A stretch of 64,000 nt of DNA from Elizabethkingia bruuniana. GTDB taxonomy: Bacteria; Bacteroidota; Bacteroidia; Flavobacteriales; Weeksellaceae. Positions within the stretch are counted from its first letter, which is position 1, and the number at the start of each line of letters is the position of its first letter. Below the pieces are notes generated by a model. The model worked only from the letters and a program-made list of their open reading frames with translations, had not been told where the DNA came from and did no database searches. Position numbers and translations under genes: made by a program. Below are positions 54,504-62,841 of the stretch, piece by piece. Location: assembly GCF_002024805.1 (NCBI RefSeq), contig NZ_CP014337.1:3906001-3970000 (forward strand), given 5' to 3'.

Positions 54504-54701
54504 TTAATGTAGATTATTATTAATTTCGTCACCATCTTCCAATGGTGCATTTTCTCTGTCCCTGTAGTATTTTTTAGGTTTTTTAAAAACCACATATACC
54601 AATCCTATAAAGAACAATACAAATAAGATAAGCGCCAGGGTTTGGTATAACCCTACATTTTCGCCGTTGCTTAGTATGTCTTTAAAGTTCTGAGGGATCA
54701 T
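54504..54701 (-). CDS. ccoQ: cbb3 oxidase subunit IV (CcoQ/FixQ-like)
   Basis: 65 residues. One membrane helix (about 18-40, TLALILFVLFFIGLVYVVF) is followed by KKPKKYYRDRENAPLEDGDE, the conserved FixQ tail. It stabilises the oxidase core and is 14 bases after the CcoNO gene. Confidence 0.85.
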   Translation of the reverse strand: MIPQNFKDILSNGENVGLYQTLALILFVLFFIGLVYVVFKKPKKYYRDRENAPLEDGDEINNNLH

Positions 54702-54715
54702 TTTAATATTATTTT

Positions 54716-56989
54716 TTAGTTGTTGCTTGCTGTCTGTACATCTGTAGTCTTAATGTCAGTACCTAATCTCTGAAGGTATGCGATAAGTGCTACAATTTCT
54801 CTCTTCTCTATAGGAACAAATTTGTCTCCTTTAGCAACTTTTTCTTTATCTACCTGATCTTTAACATCCGCAGCTTCAGATAAAATTTTCTTAACGATTA
54901 CTTTAGCCTGGCTATCTGCCCATGCATTAGCTGAATCTATCTGTCCTTTAGTATAAGGTATATCAAATGAATTCTTCATTAGCTTCATTTTGTCTACCAT
55001 ATGAGTACGATCCAACTCGTTTGTAATTAACCAAGGGAAACGTGGCATAATAGAACCTGGAGATGTTGATCTCGGGTTATACATGTGTTTGAAATGCCAA
55101 GAATCCGGGTTCTTATTACCTTCTCTTTGTAAATCCGGACCAGTTCTCTTAGATCCCCAAAGGAACGGGTGATCGTATACGAATTCACCAGCTTTGGAAT
55201 ACTGACCATTTTTACCATCAAATCTCACAATTTCATCACGGAAAGGTCTGATCATCTGAGAGTGACAAGCGTTACATCCTTCACGGATATATAAGTCACG
55301 TCCTTCTAATTCTAACGGAGAATAAGGTTTAACCGCAGAAATTGTAGGAACGTTTTTCTTTATTGTTAGTGTAGGGATAATCTCTACAGCACCACCAATA
55401 GATAGTGTAATAAATGCTCCGATAGAAAGTAGAACAGGCATTCTTTCAATCCATAAGTGAACAGGCTCACCAGCTTTTCTGTCATTACCAATTTTAGCTA
55501 ATGCAGGAGCTTCTGCCGGAACTTCTTTTTGGAAAGAACCTTGTCTAACAGTTTTGAAGATATTCACTACCATTAGAATTGCACCTGTTAAATACAGGGA
55601 ACCTCCAAGGAATCTTAATTTGTAGTAAGGAATAATCGCTGTTACAGTATCTAACCAGTTCTTGTACATCAAAGTACCATCCGGGTTAAATTGTTTCCAC
55701 ATCAAACCTTGTGTGAAACCAGAGATATACATTGGTACTGCGTAGAAGATAACTCCTAATGTACCTAACCAGAAATGCCAGTTAGCTAATTTTATTGACC
55801 AAAGTTTAGTTCTCCATAAGATTGGAACCATGAAGTAAATTACCCCAAATGCCATAAAACCATTCCATCCTAGTGCACCTAAGTGTACGTGACCAATTAC
55901 CCAGTCGGTAAAGTGACCAATTTTATTTAATGTTTTTGTTGCTAATAATGGTCCTTCGAAAGTTGCCATACCATAACATGTAACAGCTACTACGAAGAAT
56001 TTAAGTACCGGATTCTCTCTTACTTTATCCCAAGCTCCTCTTAATGTTAATAGTCCATTTAACATACCTCCCCAAGACGGTGCGATAAGCATAATAGAGA
56101 AACCTGTTGCTAAAGCCTGAGCCCAACCTGGTAAAGCTGTATACTGAAGGTGGTGAGGACCAGCCCAAAGGTATACGAAGATTAGAGACCAGAAGTGAAT
56201 AATAGATAATTTATAAGAGAATACTGGTCTGTCTGCAGCTTTCGGCATAAAGTAATACATCATACCTAATACTGGTGTTGTCAGTACAAATGCTACTGCA
56301 TTGTGACCATACCACCATTGTACGATAGCATCTTTTACCCCTGAATATACTGAATATGACTTCCAGAAATCTAATGGAACTTCTAAGTTGTTTACAATGT
56401 GAAGTAATGCTACCCCAATCCATGTTGCAAGATAGAACCAAATGGCTACATATAAGTGTCTTACCCTTCTCTTAGCAATCGTACCAAACATGTTAAGACC
56501 GAAAACTACCCATGAAATAAGGATCAGTATATCTACTGGCCATTCGTGTTCAGCATATTCTTTTGAAGTGTTGAAGCCCATTGCAAAAGTAACCCAGCTT
56601 ACAACAATCATAATCTGCCAAGTCCAGAAGTGTACCCATGAAAGTGTATCACTGTACATTCTGGTTTTCAGTAGCCTTTGCATACTGTAGTATGCGGCAC
56701 AGAAAAATGAATTACATACAAAAGCCCAGATAACAGTATTGGTGTGCATCATTCTGATTCTACCAAAACCAAGTGCTCCTTGTGTATTAATTAGTCCCTG
56801 AATATTTCCGCTCTTCAAACTCTGAATCGTTGTATCATCTGTACCGAAAAGGAATTCCGGTAATTCAGGGTAGAAAAGCATCAGAGCTGCTGTAAGCCCT
56901 AATATAAATCCTGCTATACCAAATACAATCGTTGCGTACAAGAATGCACGGACGATATTATTGTCATAACTAAACTTTTGTGTCTCCAT
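54716..56989 (-). CDS. ccoNO: Fused cbb3 cytochrome c oxidase subunits I and II
   Basis: 757 residues. The N-terminal about 480 residues are CcoN, the heme-copper core, with WWYGHNAVAFVLTTPVLGMMYYF, GPHHLQYTALP, and the heme His pair in DWVIGHVHLGALGWNGFM. The rest is CcoO, with one membrane helix, the heme c site CNACHSQMIRPFRDE near residue 560, and MPRFPWLI. The two subunits are joined in one chain, as is common in Bacteroidota. It catalyses O2 reduction with high affinity. Confidence 0.95.
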   Translation of the reverse strand: METQKFSYDNNIVRAFLYATIVFGIAGFILGLTAALMLFYPELPEFLFGTDDTTIQSLKSGNIQGLINTQGALGFGRIRMMHTNTVIWAFVCNSFFCAAYYSMQRLLKTRMYSDTLSWVHFWTWQIMIVVSWVTFAMGFNTSKEYAEHEWPVDILILISWVVFGLNMFGTIAKRRVRHLYVAIWFYLATWIGVALLHIVNNLEVPLDFWKSYSVYSGVKDAIVQWWYGHNAVAFVLTTPVLGMMYYFMPKAADRPVFSYKLSIIHFWSLIFVYLWAGPHHLQYTALPGWAQALATGFSIMLIAPSWGGMLNGLLTLRGAWDKVRENPVLKFFVVAVTCYGMATFEGPLLATKTLNKIGHFTDWVIGHVHLGALGWNGFMAFGVIYFMVPILWRTKLWSIKLANWHFWLGTLGVIFYAVPMYISGFTQGLMWKQFNPDGTLMYKNWLDTVTAIIPYYKLRFLGGSLYLTGAILMVVNIFKTVRQGSFQKEVPAEAPALAKIGNDRKAGEPVHLWIERMPVLLSIGAFITLSIGGAVEIIPTLTIKKNVPTISAVKPYSPLELEGRDLYIREGCNACHSQMIRPFRDEIVRFDGKNGQYSKAGEFVYDHPFLWGSKRTGPDLQREGNKNPDSWHFKHMYNPRSTSPGSIMPRFPWLITNELDRTHMVDKMKLMKNSFDIPYTKGQIDSANAWADSQAKVIVKKILSEAADVKDQVDKEKVAKGDKFVPIEKREIVALIAYLQRLGTDIKTTDVQTASNN

Positions 56990-57001
56990 TTTATAAAATC
57001 G

Positions 57002-57217
57002 CTATTTTTTATCTATTTTTTCGTCTTCTTCTATCTCGTCCTCCGGCTGTTTTTTCTCCTGATCTTTTTCCTTCTGAATCTCAGAATCAAAAAGCATTCT
57101 CACAGCAGGGGATTCGTCGTCTTCAAACTGCCCGTTTTTGGCTCCTATAATAAAAATAATTAAGAAGATAACAGCCAACGAAACGCTGCATATAATCATT
57201 AAATATAGAATGTCCAT
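57002..57217 (-). CDS. ccoS: cbb3 oxidase maturation protein CcoS
   Basis: 71 residues from ATG 57217 (a longer frame has no better start). One membrane helix (MDILYLMIICSVSLAVIFLI) is followed by the CcoS consensus GAKNGQFEDDESPAVRML and a charged tail. It is 12 bases from ccoNO. Confidence 0.88.
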   Translation of the reverse strand: MDILYLMIICSVSLAVIFLIIFIIGAKNGQFEDDESPAVRMLFDSEIQKEKDQEKKQPEDEIEEDEKIDKK

Positions 57218-57346
57218 AAGTTGTGCAAATATATGAAACAATTGCTTCTGCAAATTTACATATTATCTATGAGATTAGTCATTGAACGTTAAAAAGCGTT
57301 AATTTAAAACGTTTCTAAATAACAAAAGCGTATATTGTGGTTTTGG

Positions 57347-59734
57347 CTATGCCCGGCGTGACCTGAAATATTTTAGAGATGTCAGCCATGTTGTTGCGGA
57401 CGTAAATATAACTACACTAATAGAGCTCGCAGGCATAAGGATGGCCGCTACAAGGGGCGACATTTTTCCTATTACAGCAAGCGTAAGGCCTACAACGTTA
57501 TAAAGTAAACTTATGATAAAGGTTGCTTTTACAATGCGGATTGCATCCTTCGAAAGACGGAAGAAATCTGGTAGATAGCCCAACATATCACCATTCATAA
57601 TAATGTCGGATGACGGGGTGAACGAGTTGCTGTCATCTGCAATGGCGATACCTACATTACTTTGTTTTAGTGCACCGGCATCATTCAGTCCGTCACCAAC
57701 CATTGCAACCTTTTTATGCTGGTTTTGCAGCGACTGGATATATTCCAGCTTTTGTTCAGGAGACTGATTAAAGTGAAGGTCGTTGATGCTGCAAATCTGC
57801 TCCAGATTAGCTCTTTCAGACTCATTGTCACCACTCAGGATGTGTTTTTCGTATCCCGGCAGATCATTGAATAGTTCTTTAAGGCCTGTTCTGTATTCGT
57901 TCTTGAAAATATATTTACCTAAAATAGAGCCGTCTTTAGAGATGTAAACAGCGGTCTCTATAGTATCTGAAGTTGTTCCTGTGAATTTTGCAGAACCTAT
58001 TTTATACAAGTGGCTGCGAACTTTTGCCTCATAACCTTTTCCGGATATTTCAACGAAACCTTCTGTCGGGTAATAGGGATCCTGAATATCCAGATATTCA
58101 TACAGGGATTTAGACAGTGGGTGATTGGAATTTTTAAGAAGAGTCTTGATATTTTCTTTATCAAAAGCACTTAGTTCAATACCTTCAAAGGAAATATTTG
58201 CTCTTTTATTATAAGTGATTGTACCTGTTTTGTCAAAAACCAAAGTGTTGATTTTTGCCATCTTTTCTACCGTTAATGCATCCTTTACATACATTTTGTG
58301 ACGTCCCATAATACGCATGATGTGTCCCATGGTAAACGGAGCGGAAAGTGCTAATGCACATGGGCATGCTACGATAAGGATCGCACAGGTAACCTGAAAC
58401 ATTTTTTGCATATCTACAGTAGACCAGTAGATTCCGGCAAAAAGAGTCACAGCTAATATGATAATAGTAAAGTACTTACTAATTGCATTGGTAAGTGTAT
58501 CTAATCCTGTTTCGTGCTTTTTGAAAGCCTCTTTGTTCCACAGTTGGGTAAGGTAACTCTGGTCAACATTTTTAATAACCTCCAGTTCCAGAACCGATCC
58601 CTTTTGTTTTCCTCCTGCAAATATCTTATCTCCCGGATTTTTACTAATAGTGGCCGCTTCACCTGTGATGAAACTGTTGTCTATATTACCTTCACCATTG
58701 ATAAGAATTGCATCAACAGGTATAATTTCTTCGTTTCTTACCAAAATTCGGTCACCTATCTTGATTTCGGAAAGCAGGATGTTTTTCTGCTCTCCACCAA
58801 AATCAACTTTCGTAACTGCTATTGGATAGAAAGATTTATAATCTCTGTCGTAGGACAATGCATTATATGTTCTTTGTTGGAAAATTTTTCCGGAAAGCAT
58901 AAAGAATAAAAGTCCACAAAGGGTATCGAAATATCCCGGTCCGTAATTCGAGAAAATCTCATAACAACTTCTGAAGTATAGAACAAGAATACCAATTACA
59001 ATAGGTATGTCTATCGTAATTCTTTTATTTTTCAGTCCGTACCATGCCGATTTGTAGTAATCGGAAGCGGAGAATATAACAACTGCCGTTGCCATCATAA
59101 ACATTAACCAGCGGAAAAGAGGTGTGTAGTGTTCTAACCAGACATCGTCCCGTCCAAACCATTTGGACCAGTATTCAGGAAGGGAAAAGAACATACCGTT
59201 ACCAAAGGCAAATCCGGCAATAGCAACCTTAATTACTAAGCTTTTATCAACTTTTTCAGTTTTTCTTTCGGCTGTTTCGAGGTTGATTACTGGTTTGTAA
59301 CCAAGATTAGAAAGGAACTGTGCCAGTTCACTTAGCTTTAGCTCTTCATGATTGAAAGATATCTGCACCGTTTTCTTAGTGAAATTCACTGTTGAATAAT
59401 GTATAGAGCTATTTAATGTCTGTAAGCTTTCCAGTAGCCATATACATGAAGAACAATGAATTACCGGAATTTTGAAGGTTACTAAAGAGGTGGCGCCTTC
59501 AGAAAAATCTACAAGACGGTCGAAAACTTCTTTTGTGTCCAGATAGTCAAAAGGAGCTGTATCATCACTAGGTCTTATTCCGGCTTTCTTATTTAAATCA
59601 TAAAAACCGGTAAGGTTATTCATATTGAGGATCTCATATACAGACTTACATCCGTTGCAGCAGAATGTTTTTTCGTCAAAGCTTATGATCTCTTTGTCAA
59701 TGTCCTGTCCACAATGGAAACAGCTTTCCTTCAT
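57347..59734 (-). CDS. ccoI: Copper-translocating P-type ATPase CcoI/FixI
   Basis: 795 residues. An N-terminal Cys-rich zinc-like motif (CFHCGQDI...FCCNGCKSVYEI) precedes an HMA domain with HCSSCIWLLE. Eight membrane helices carry the ion motif VACPCALALSAPFTMG, the phosphorylation site VFDKTGTITY, and GDGLNDAGALKQSN. It loads copper for the cbb3 oxidase. First gene of the minus-strand oxidase operon. Confidence 0.94.
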   Translation of the reverse strand: MKESCFHCGQDIDKEIISFDEKTFCCNGCKSVYEILNMNNLTGFYDLNKKAGIRPSDDTAPFDYLDTKEVFDRLVDFSEGATSLVTFKIPVIHCSSCIWLLESLQTLNSSIHYSTVNFTKKTVQISFNHEELKLSELAQFLSNLGYKPVINLETAERKTEKVDKSLVIKVAIAGFAFGNGMFFSLPEYWSKWFGRDDVWLEHYTPLFRWLMFMMATAVVIFSASDYYKSAWYGLKNKRITIDIPIVIGILVLYFRSCYEIFSNYGPGYFDTLCGLLFFMLSGKIFQQRTYNALSYDRDYKSFYPIAVTKVDFGGEQKNILLSEIKIGDRILVRNEEIIPVDAILINGEGNIDNSFITGEAATISKNPGDKIFAGGKQKGSVLELEVIKNVDQSYLTQLWNKEAFKKHETGLDTLTNAISKYFTIIILAVTLFAGIYWSTVDMQKMFQVTCAILIVACPCALALSAPFTMGHIMRIMGRHKMYVKDALTVEKMAKINTLVFDKTGTITYNKRANISFEGIELSAFDKENIKTLLKNSNHPLSKSLYEYLDIQDPYYPTEGFVEISGKGYEAKVRSHLYKIGSAKFTGTTSDTIETAVYISKDGSILGKYIFKNEYRTGLKELFNDLPGYEKHILSGDNESERANLEQICSINDLHFNQSPEQKLEYIQSLQNQHKKVAMVGDGLNDAGALKQSNVGIAIADDSNSFTPSSDIIMNGDMLGYLPDFFRLSKDAIRIVKATFIISLLYNVVGLTLAVIGKMSPLVAAILMPASSISVVIFTSATTWLTSLKYFRSRRA

Positions 59735-59754
59735 TTTATTATAGCTTTAGCATG

Positions 59755-59762
59755 CAAAATTA
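59755..59762 (-). promoter_or_regulatory. -7 box of the cco operon
   Basis: On the minus strand TAATTTTG, a perfect TAnnTTTG, 21 bases ahead of ccoI. It is back to back with the crp promoter. Confidence 0.5.
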
Positions 59763-59774
59763 TGACAAAAACTT

Positions 59775-59804
59775 TTGAGGAGCAGTTTAATTACGCTAAA
59801 TTTG
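59775..59804 (+). promoter_or_regulatory. Consensus promoter of the Crp/Fnr gene
   Basis: TTG at 59775-59777, 19-base spacer, TAAATTTG at 59797-59804. Confidence 0.7.
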
Positions 59805-59835
59805 TCTGATTATTATCATATTAGCTTTCAAAAAG

Positions 59836-60549
59836 ATGCCAGATTCTAAATTTCAACAGATTGAGACAGCTTTTTTAAAAACTTTCAATGAGAAATCTTT
59901 CAAAGAAAATCTCTCTAAAGAAGATTTTGAAAGATACCTTAAAGGTAAAGAAGTTCTAAGTCTTAAAAAAGGAGATACTATTTTTGACGAAGGAGATTTT
60001 CCACAAGGTGTCTATTTTATTGACAGAGGGACAGTTAAGCTTTCCAAGTCAGGTTTTTTCAAAAAAGAACAAATTCTAAGGTTTTGTGTAGAAGGAGATT
60101 TGGTGGGATATCGTTCCCTTCTTTGTGATGAGCCGTTCGGAGCAACAGCTGAAGCAATGGAAGATGCTGAGATTACCTTCCTTCCTGCAGAGACCTTCAA
60201 TCATCTTTTAGAAGCAGACCCAAAACTTTCTTATGCTATGTTGCAGAAGATAGCATACGAACTGGGTGAGGCATCTAAAACAATTACCTTCCTGGCACAG
60301 AAAACAGTTCGCGAAAGACTGGCGGAAGTATTATTGTTATTAGAGCAAAAGCTTGGAACCGATCCTGAAGGTTTTATTAAAATATCATTAACAAGAGAGG
60401 AAATAGCCAACCTTGTAGGGACAGCAACAGAAAGTGCTATCCGGTTAATTTCCGAGTTCAAACAGGATGAACTTATCAGTGTAGACGGAAGAAATATCAG
60501 AATTCTGAATCACGATAAATTAAAAAAACTGGGACACGTATCTATTTAG
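59836..60549 (+). CDS. Crp/Fnr-family transcriptional regulator
   Basis: 237 residues. A cyclic-nucleotide-binding-like sensor domain (FDEGDFPQGVYFIDRGTVKLSK) is followed by a dimer helix and a winged HTH with LTREEIANLVGTATESAIRLISEFK. The N-terminal Cys set of oxygen-sensing FNR is absent, so it does not appear to be an Fe-S sensor. It is divergent from the cbb3 operon and shares its 101-base intergenic region. It is a good candidate for a regulator of that operon. Confidence 0.88.
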   Translation: MPDSKFQQIETAFLKTFNEKSFKENLSKEDFERYLKGKEVLSLKKGDTIFDEGDFPQGVYFIDRGTVKLSKSGFFKKEQILRFCVEGDLVGYRSLLCDEPFGATAEAMEDAEITFLPAETFNHLLEADPKLSYAMLQKIAYELGEASKTITFLAQKTVRERLAEVLLLLEQKLGTDPEGFIKISLTREEIANLVGTATESAIRLISEFKQDELISVDGRNIRILNHDKLKKLGHVSI

Positions 60550-60576
60550 TCCCATTCAACCTTAGCACAAACAAAT

Positions 60577-61392
60577 ATGTCAGTACACAGCGAAATTAAA
60601 AGGGTGACAACTGAGTCATTCCGTAAAATGAAGTTTGACAATGAGAAAATTACTATGCTTACAGCATATGATTTCTCTATTGCAAAAATGGTAGACGCAG
60701 GCGGAGTAGATGCTGTATTGGTGGGCGACTCTGCATCTAATGTAATGGCCGGACACGAAACAACTTTACCGATTACACTGGATCAGATGATCTATCATGC
60801 GCAGAGTGTAGTGCGTGGTGTAACCCGTGCATTGGTTATTGTGGATCTTCCTTTTGGTACTTACCAATCCGATCCGCAAAAGGCACTGGATTCTGCTGTA
60901 AGAATCATGAAGGAATCCGGAGCACATGCTATAAAACTGGAAGGTGGTGCTGAAGTAGCTGAATCTATAAAAAGAATTGTTAATGCCGGTATCCCGGTAA
61001 TAGGACATTTGGGGCTTACGCCACAATCTATCTATCAGTTCGGAACTTATAAAGTAAGAGCGAAGGAAGAAGCTGAAGCTCAGAAATTGATTAGCGATGC
61101 TAAACTATTGGAAGAATTAGGATGTTTTTCTGTTGTATTGGAAAAAATTCCGGCTTCCTTGGCAAAGCAGGTAACCGCAAGTATAAACATCCCGACAATT
61201 GGTATTGGTGCAGGGCCTGACTGTGACGGACAGGTGTTGGTTTTCCATGACATGGTAGGAATGAATAAAGGTTTTAGTCCTAAATTCTTAAGAAGATATC
61301 TTGATCTTTTTGATGAAGTGGCTGGTGCTGTAGGACAGTATGTGAAAGATGTGAAATCTCAGGATTTCCCTAATCAGCAGGAAAGTTATTAA
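60577..61392 (+). CDS. panB: 3-methyl-2-oxobutanoate hydroxymethyltransferase
   Basis: 271 residues, the first committed step of pantothenate synthesis. Motifs: [33 protein letters not shown] (in segments), the metal site [34 protein letters not shown], and [19 protein letters not shown]. It lies 27 bases after the Crp gene and 4 bases before rluA, so one transcript is likely. Confidence 0.95.
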   Translation: MSVHSEIKRVTTESFRKMKFDNEKITMLTAYDFSIAKMVDAGGVDAVLVGDSASNVMAGHETTLPITLDQMIYHAQSVVRGVTRALVIVDLPFGTYQSDPQKALDSAVRIMKESGAHAIKLEGGAEVAESIKRIVNAGIPVIGHLGLTPQSIYQFGTYKVRAKEEAEAQKLISDAKLLEELGCFSVVLEKIPASLAKQVTASINIPTIGIGAGPDCDGQVLVFHDMVGMNKGFSPKFLRRYLDLFDEVAGAVGQYVKDVKSQDFPNQQESY

Positions 61393-61396
61393 ATAC

Positions 61397-62077
61397 ATGA
61401 CAGAATCTCAGATCGTTTATGAGGATAATCATCTTTTGGTGATTAACAAACAGGTAGGGCAATTGGTGCAGGGAGATAAGACTGGTGATAAATCCCTTCT
61501 GGACGAAATTAAAGATTTTATTAAAATAAGAGATCATAAACCCGGGAATGTTTTTCTGGGTTTAGTGCATCGTATAGATAGGCCAACTTCTGGTCTTGTT
61601 ATTTACGCCAAAACCAGCAAAGCCTTATCGAGGCTGACGCAGATGGTGAAAAACCGTGAAATTGAAAAGACTTACTGGGCGATCGTACCTAAAGAAATGA
61701 TTCCTTTGGAGCAGAAGTTGGTACATTATCTTCGTAAAAATGAAAAGAATAATAAAGCCACAGTTTTTGAAAAAGTAACTGAAGGAGCAAAAGAAGCTCG
61801 CTTGCATTATAAAGTAATCAGGACTTTGGATAATTATTATCTTCTAGAAATAGACCTGGAAACAGGAAGGCATCACCAGATCAGAGCTCAGTTAGCTAAA
61901 GTTGGGATTCCGATAAAAGGAGATCTGAAATACGGGGCTCCAAGGTCTAATCCCGATGGTGGAATTCATTTACACGCCAGAAAGCTTAGTTTTATCCATC
62001 CGGTAACAAAAGAAGCGATTGAAATTATTGCGCCAACTAACCCTCAGGATAAAATCTGGCAAGCCTGCGAAAAATAA
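61397..62077 (+). CDS. RluA-family pseudouridine synthase
   Basis: 226 residues, a compact RluA-type enzyme without an S4 domain. The catalytic Asp lies in GLVHRIDRPTSGLVIYAKT, and KTYWAIVP plus the end GRHHQIRAQLAKVGIPIKGDLKYG match the family. It pseudouridylates an unknown rRNA or tRNA site. It starts 4 bases after panB and ends before a strong terminator. Confidence 0.9.
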   Translation: MTESQIVYEDNHLLVINKQVGQLVQGDKTGDKSLLDEIKDFIKIRDHKPGNVFLGLVHRIDRPTSGLVIYAKTSKALSRLTQMVKNREIEKTYWAIVPKEMIPLEQKLVHYLRKNEKNNKATVFEKVTEGAKEARLHYKVIRTLDNYYLLEIDLETGRHHQIRAQLAKVGIPIKGDLKYGAPRSNPDGGIHLHARKLSFIHPVTKEAIEIIAPTNPQDKIWQACEK

Positions 62078-62096
62078 TTTTTACACGAAAATAAAT

Positions 62097-62130
62097 AAAA
62101 ACTCTAATCTCGAAGATTAGAGTTTTTGTT
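62097..62130 (+). terminator. Terminator after rluA-type gene
   Basis: Arms ACTCTAATCT and AGATTAGAGT around CGA, extended by flanking A and T tracts. Confidence 0.9.
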
Positions 62131-62207
62131 TTTAGATATTTTATCTTTTTAAATCTGATATTCCAAAATATTATCTTCTGTATATAATTTTCAAAGATTT
62201 AAAATTA

Positions 62208-62235
62208 AATTAATTTGCATTTTTGCAAATTAATT
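62208..62235. promoter_or_regulatory. Perfect palindrome, probable arginine operator
   Basis: 11-bp perfect arms AATTAATTTGC and GCAAATTAATT around ATTTTT. It covers the -33 element and part of the spacer of the arginine operon promoter, the expected place for a repressor such as ArgR. Assignment to ArgR is inference. Confidence 0.7.
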
Positions 62236-62246
62236 ACCTAAATTTG
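62215..62246 (+). promoter_or_regulatory. Promoter of the arginine operon
   Basis: TTG at 62215-62217, 21-base spacer, and a perfect -7 box TAAATTTG at 62239-62246. The -33 lies inside the palindrome. Confidence 0.7.
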
Positions 62247-62274
62247 TCCCCTGTTTTTAAAATTTGATCTAAAA

Positions 62275-62841
62275 ATGACGTTTGTTGTAAGACAAGCTAT
62301 TGCTGAAGACGGCAAATACGCGCAAATGATTTGTGATGAAATGGAGAATTCCGCGAAACTTCGCGGAACGGGGATTGCTAAGCGTACACCGGAATACATT
62401 CAGAAAAAGATGCAGGAGGGGAAGGCTGTAATTGCTTTTTCTGACGATGGCTTATGGGCTGGGTTCTGTTACATAGAAACCTGGACAGGAGAGTTTGTTG
62501 CAAACTCAGGATTAATTGTTAATCCAAGATACCGAAAGTTTGGACTGGCACGGGATATTAAGCATGCTATATTCAGTCTTTCCCGTAAAAAATATCCGGA
62601 AGCTAAAATTTTCGGATTAACTACAGGGCTGGCTGTAATGAAAATTAACAGCGAACTAGGATACTGGCCGGTAACTTATTCGGAACTGACTCAGGATGAA
62701 GATTTCTGGAGCGGCTGTAAAAGCTGCGTGAATTATGATATCCTGATGAGTAAAGAAAGAAAAAATTGCCTCTGCACGGCAATGTTATATAAACCTAAAA
62801 AATCTCAAAACAATGAAGAAGAAAGTAGTCTTAGCCTATAG
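62275..62841 (+). CDS. GNAT-family N-acetyltransferase, probable N-acetylglutamate synthase-like
   Basis: 188 residues with the GNAT core GLWAGFCYIETW and the acetyl-CoA loop VNPRYRKFGLARDIKHAIF. It heads the arginine operon, so a role as the first-step acetyltransferase (N-acetylglutamate or a related acylated intermediate) is likely by context. The end of the gene overlaps argG by 29 bases. Confidence 0.8.
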   Translation: MTFVVRQAIAEDGKYAQMICDEMENSAKLRGTGIAKRTPEYIQKKMQEGKAVIAFSDDGLWAGFCYIETWTGEFVANSGLIVNPRYRKFGLARDIKHAIFSLSRKKYPEAKIFGLTTGLAVMKINSELGYWPVTYSELTQDEDFWSGCKSCVNYDILMSKERKNCLCTAMLYKPKKSQNNEEESSLSL

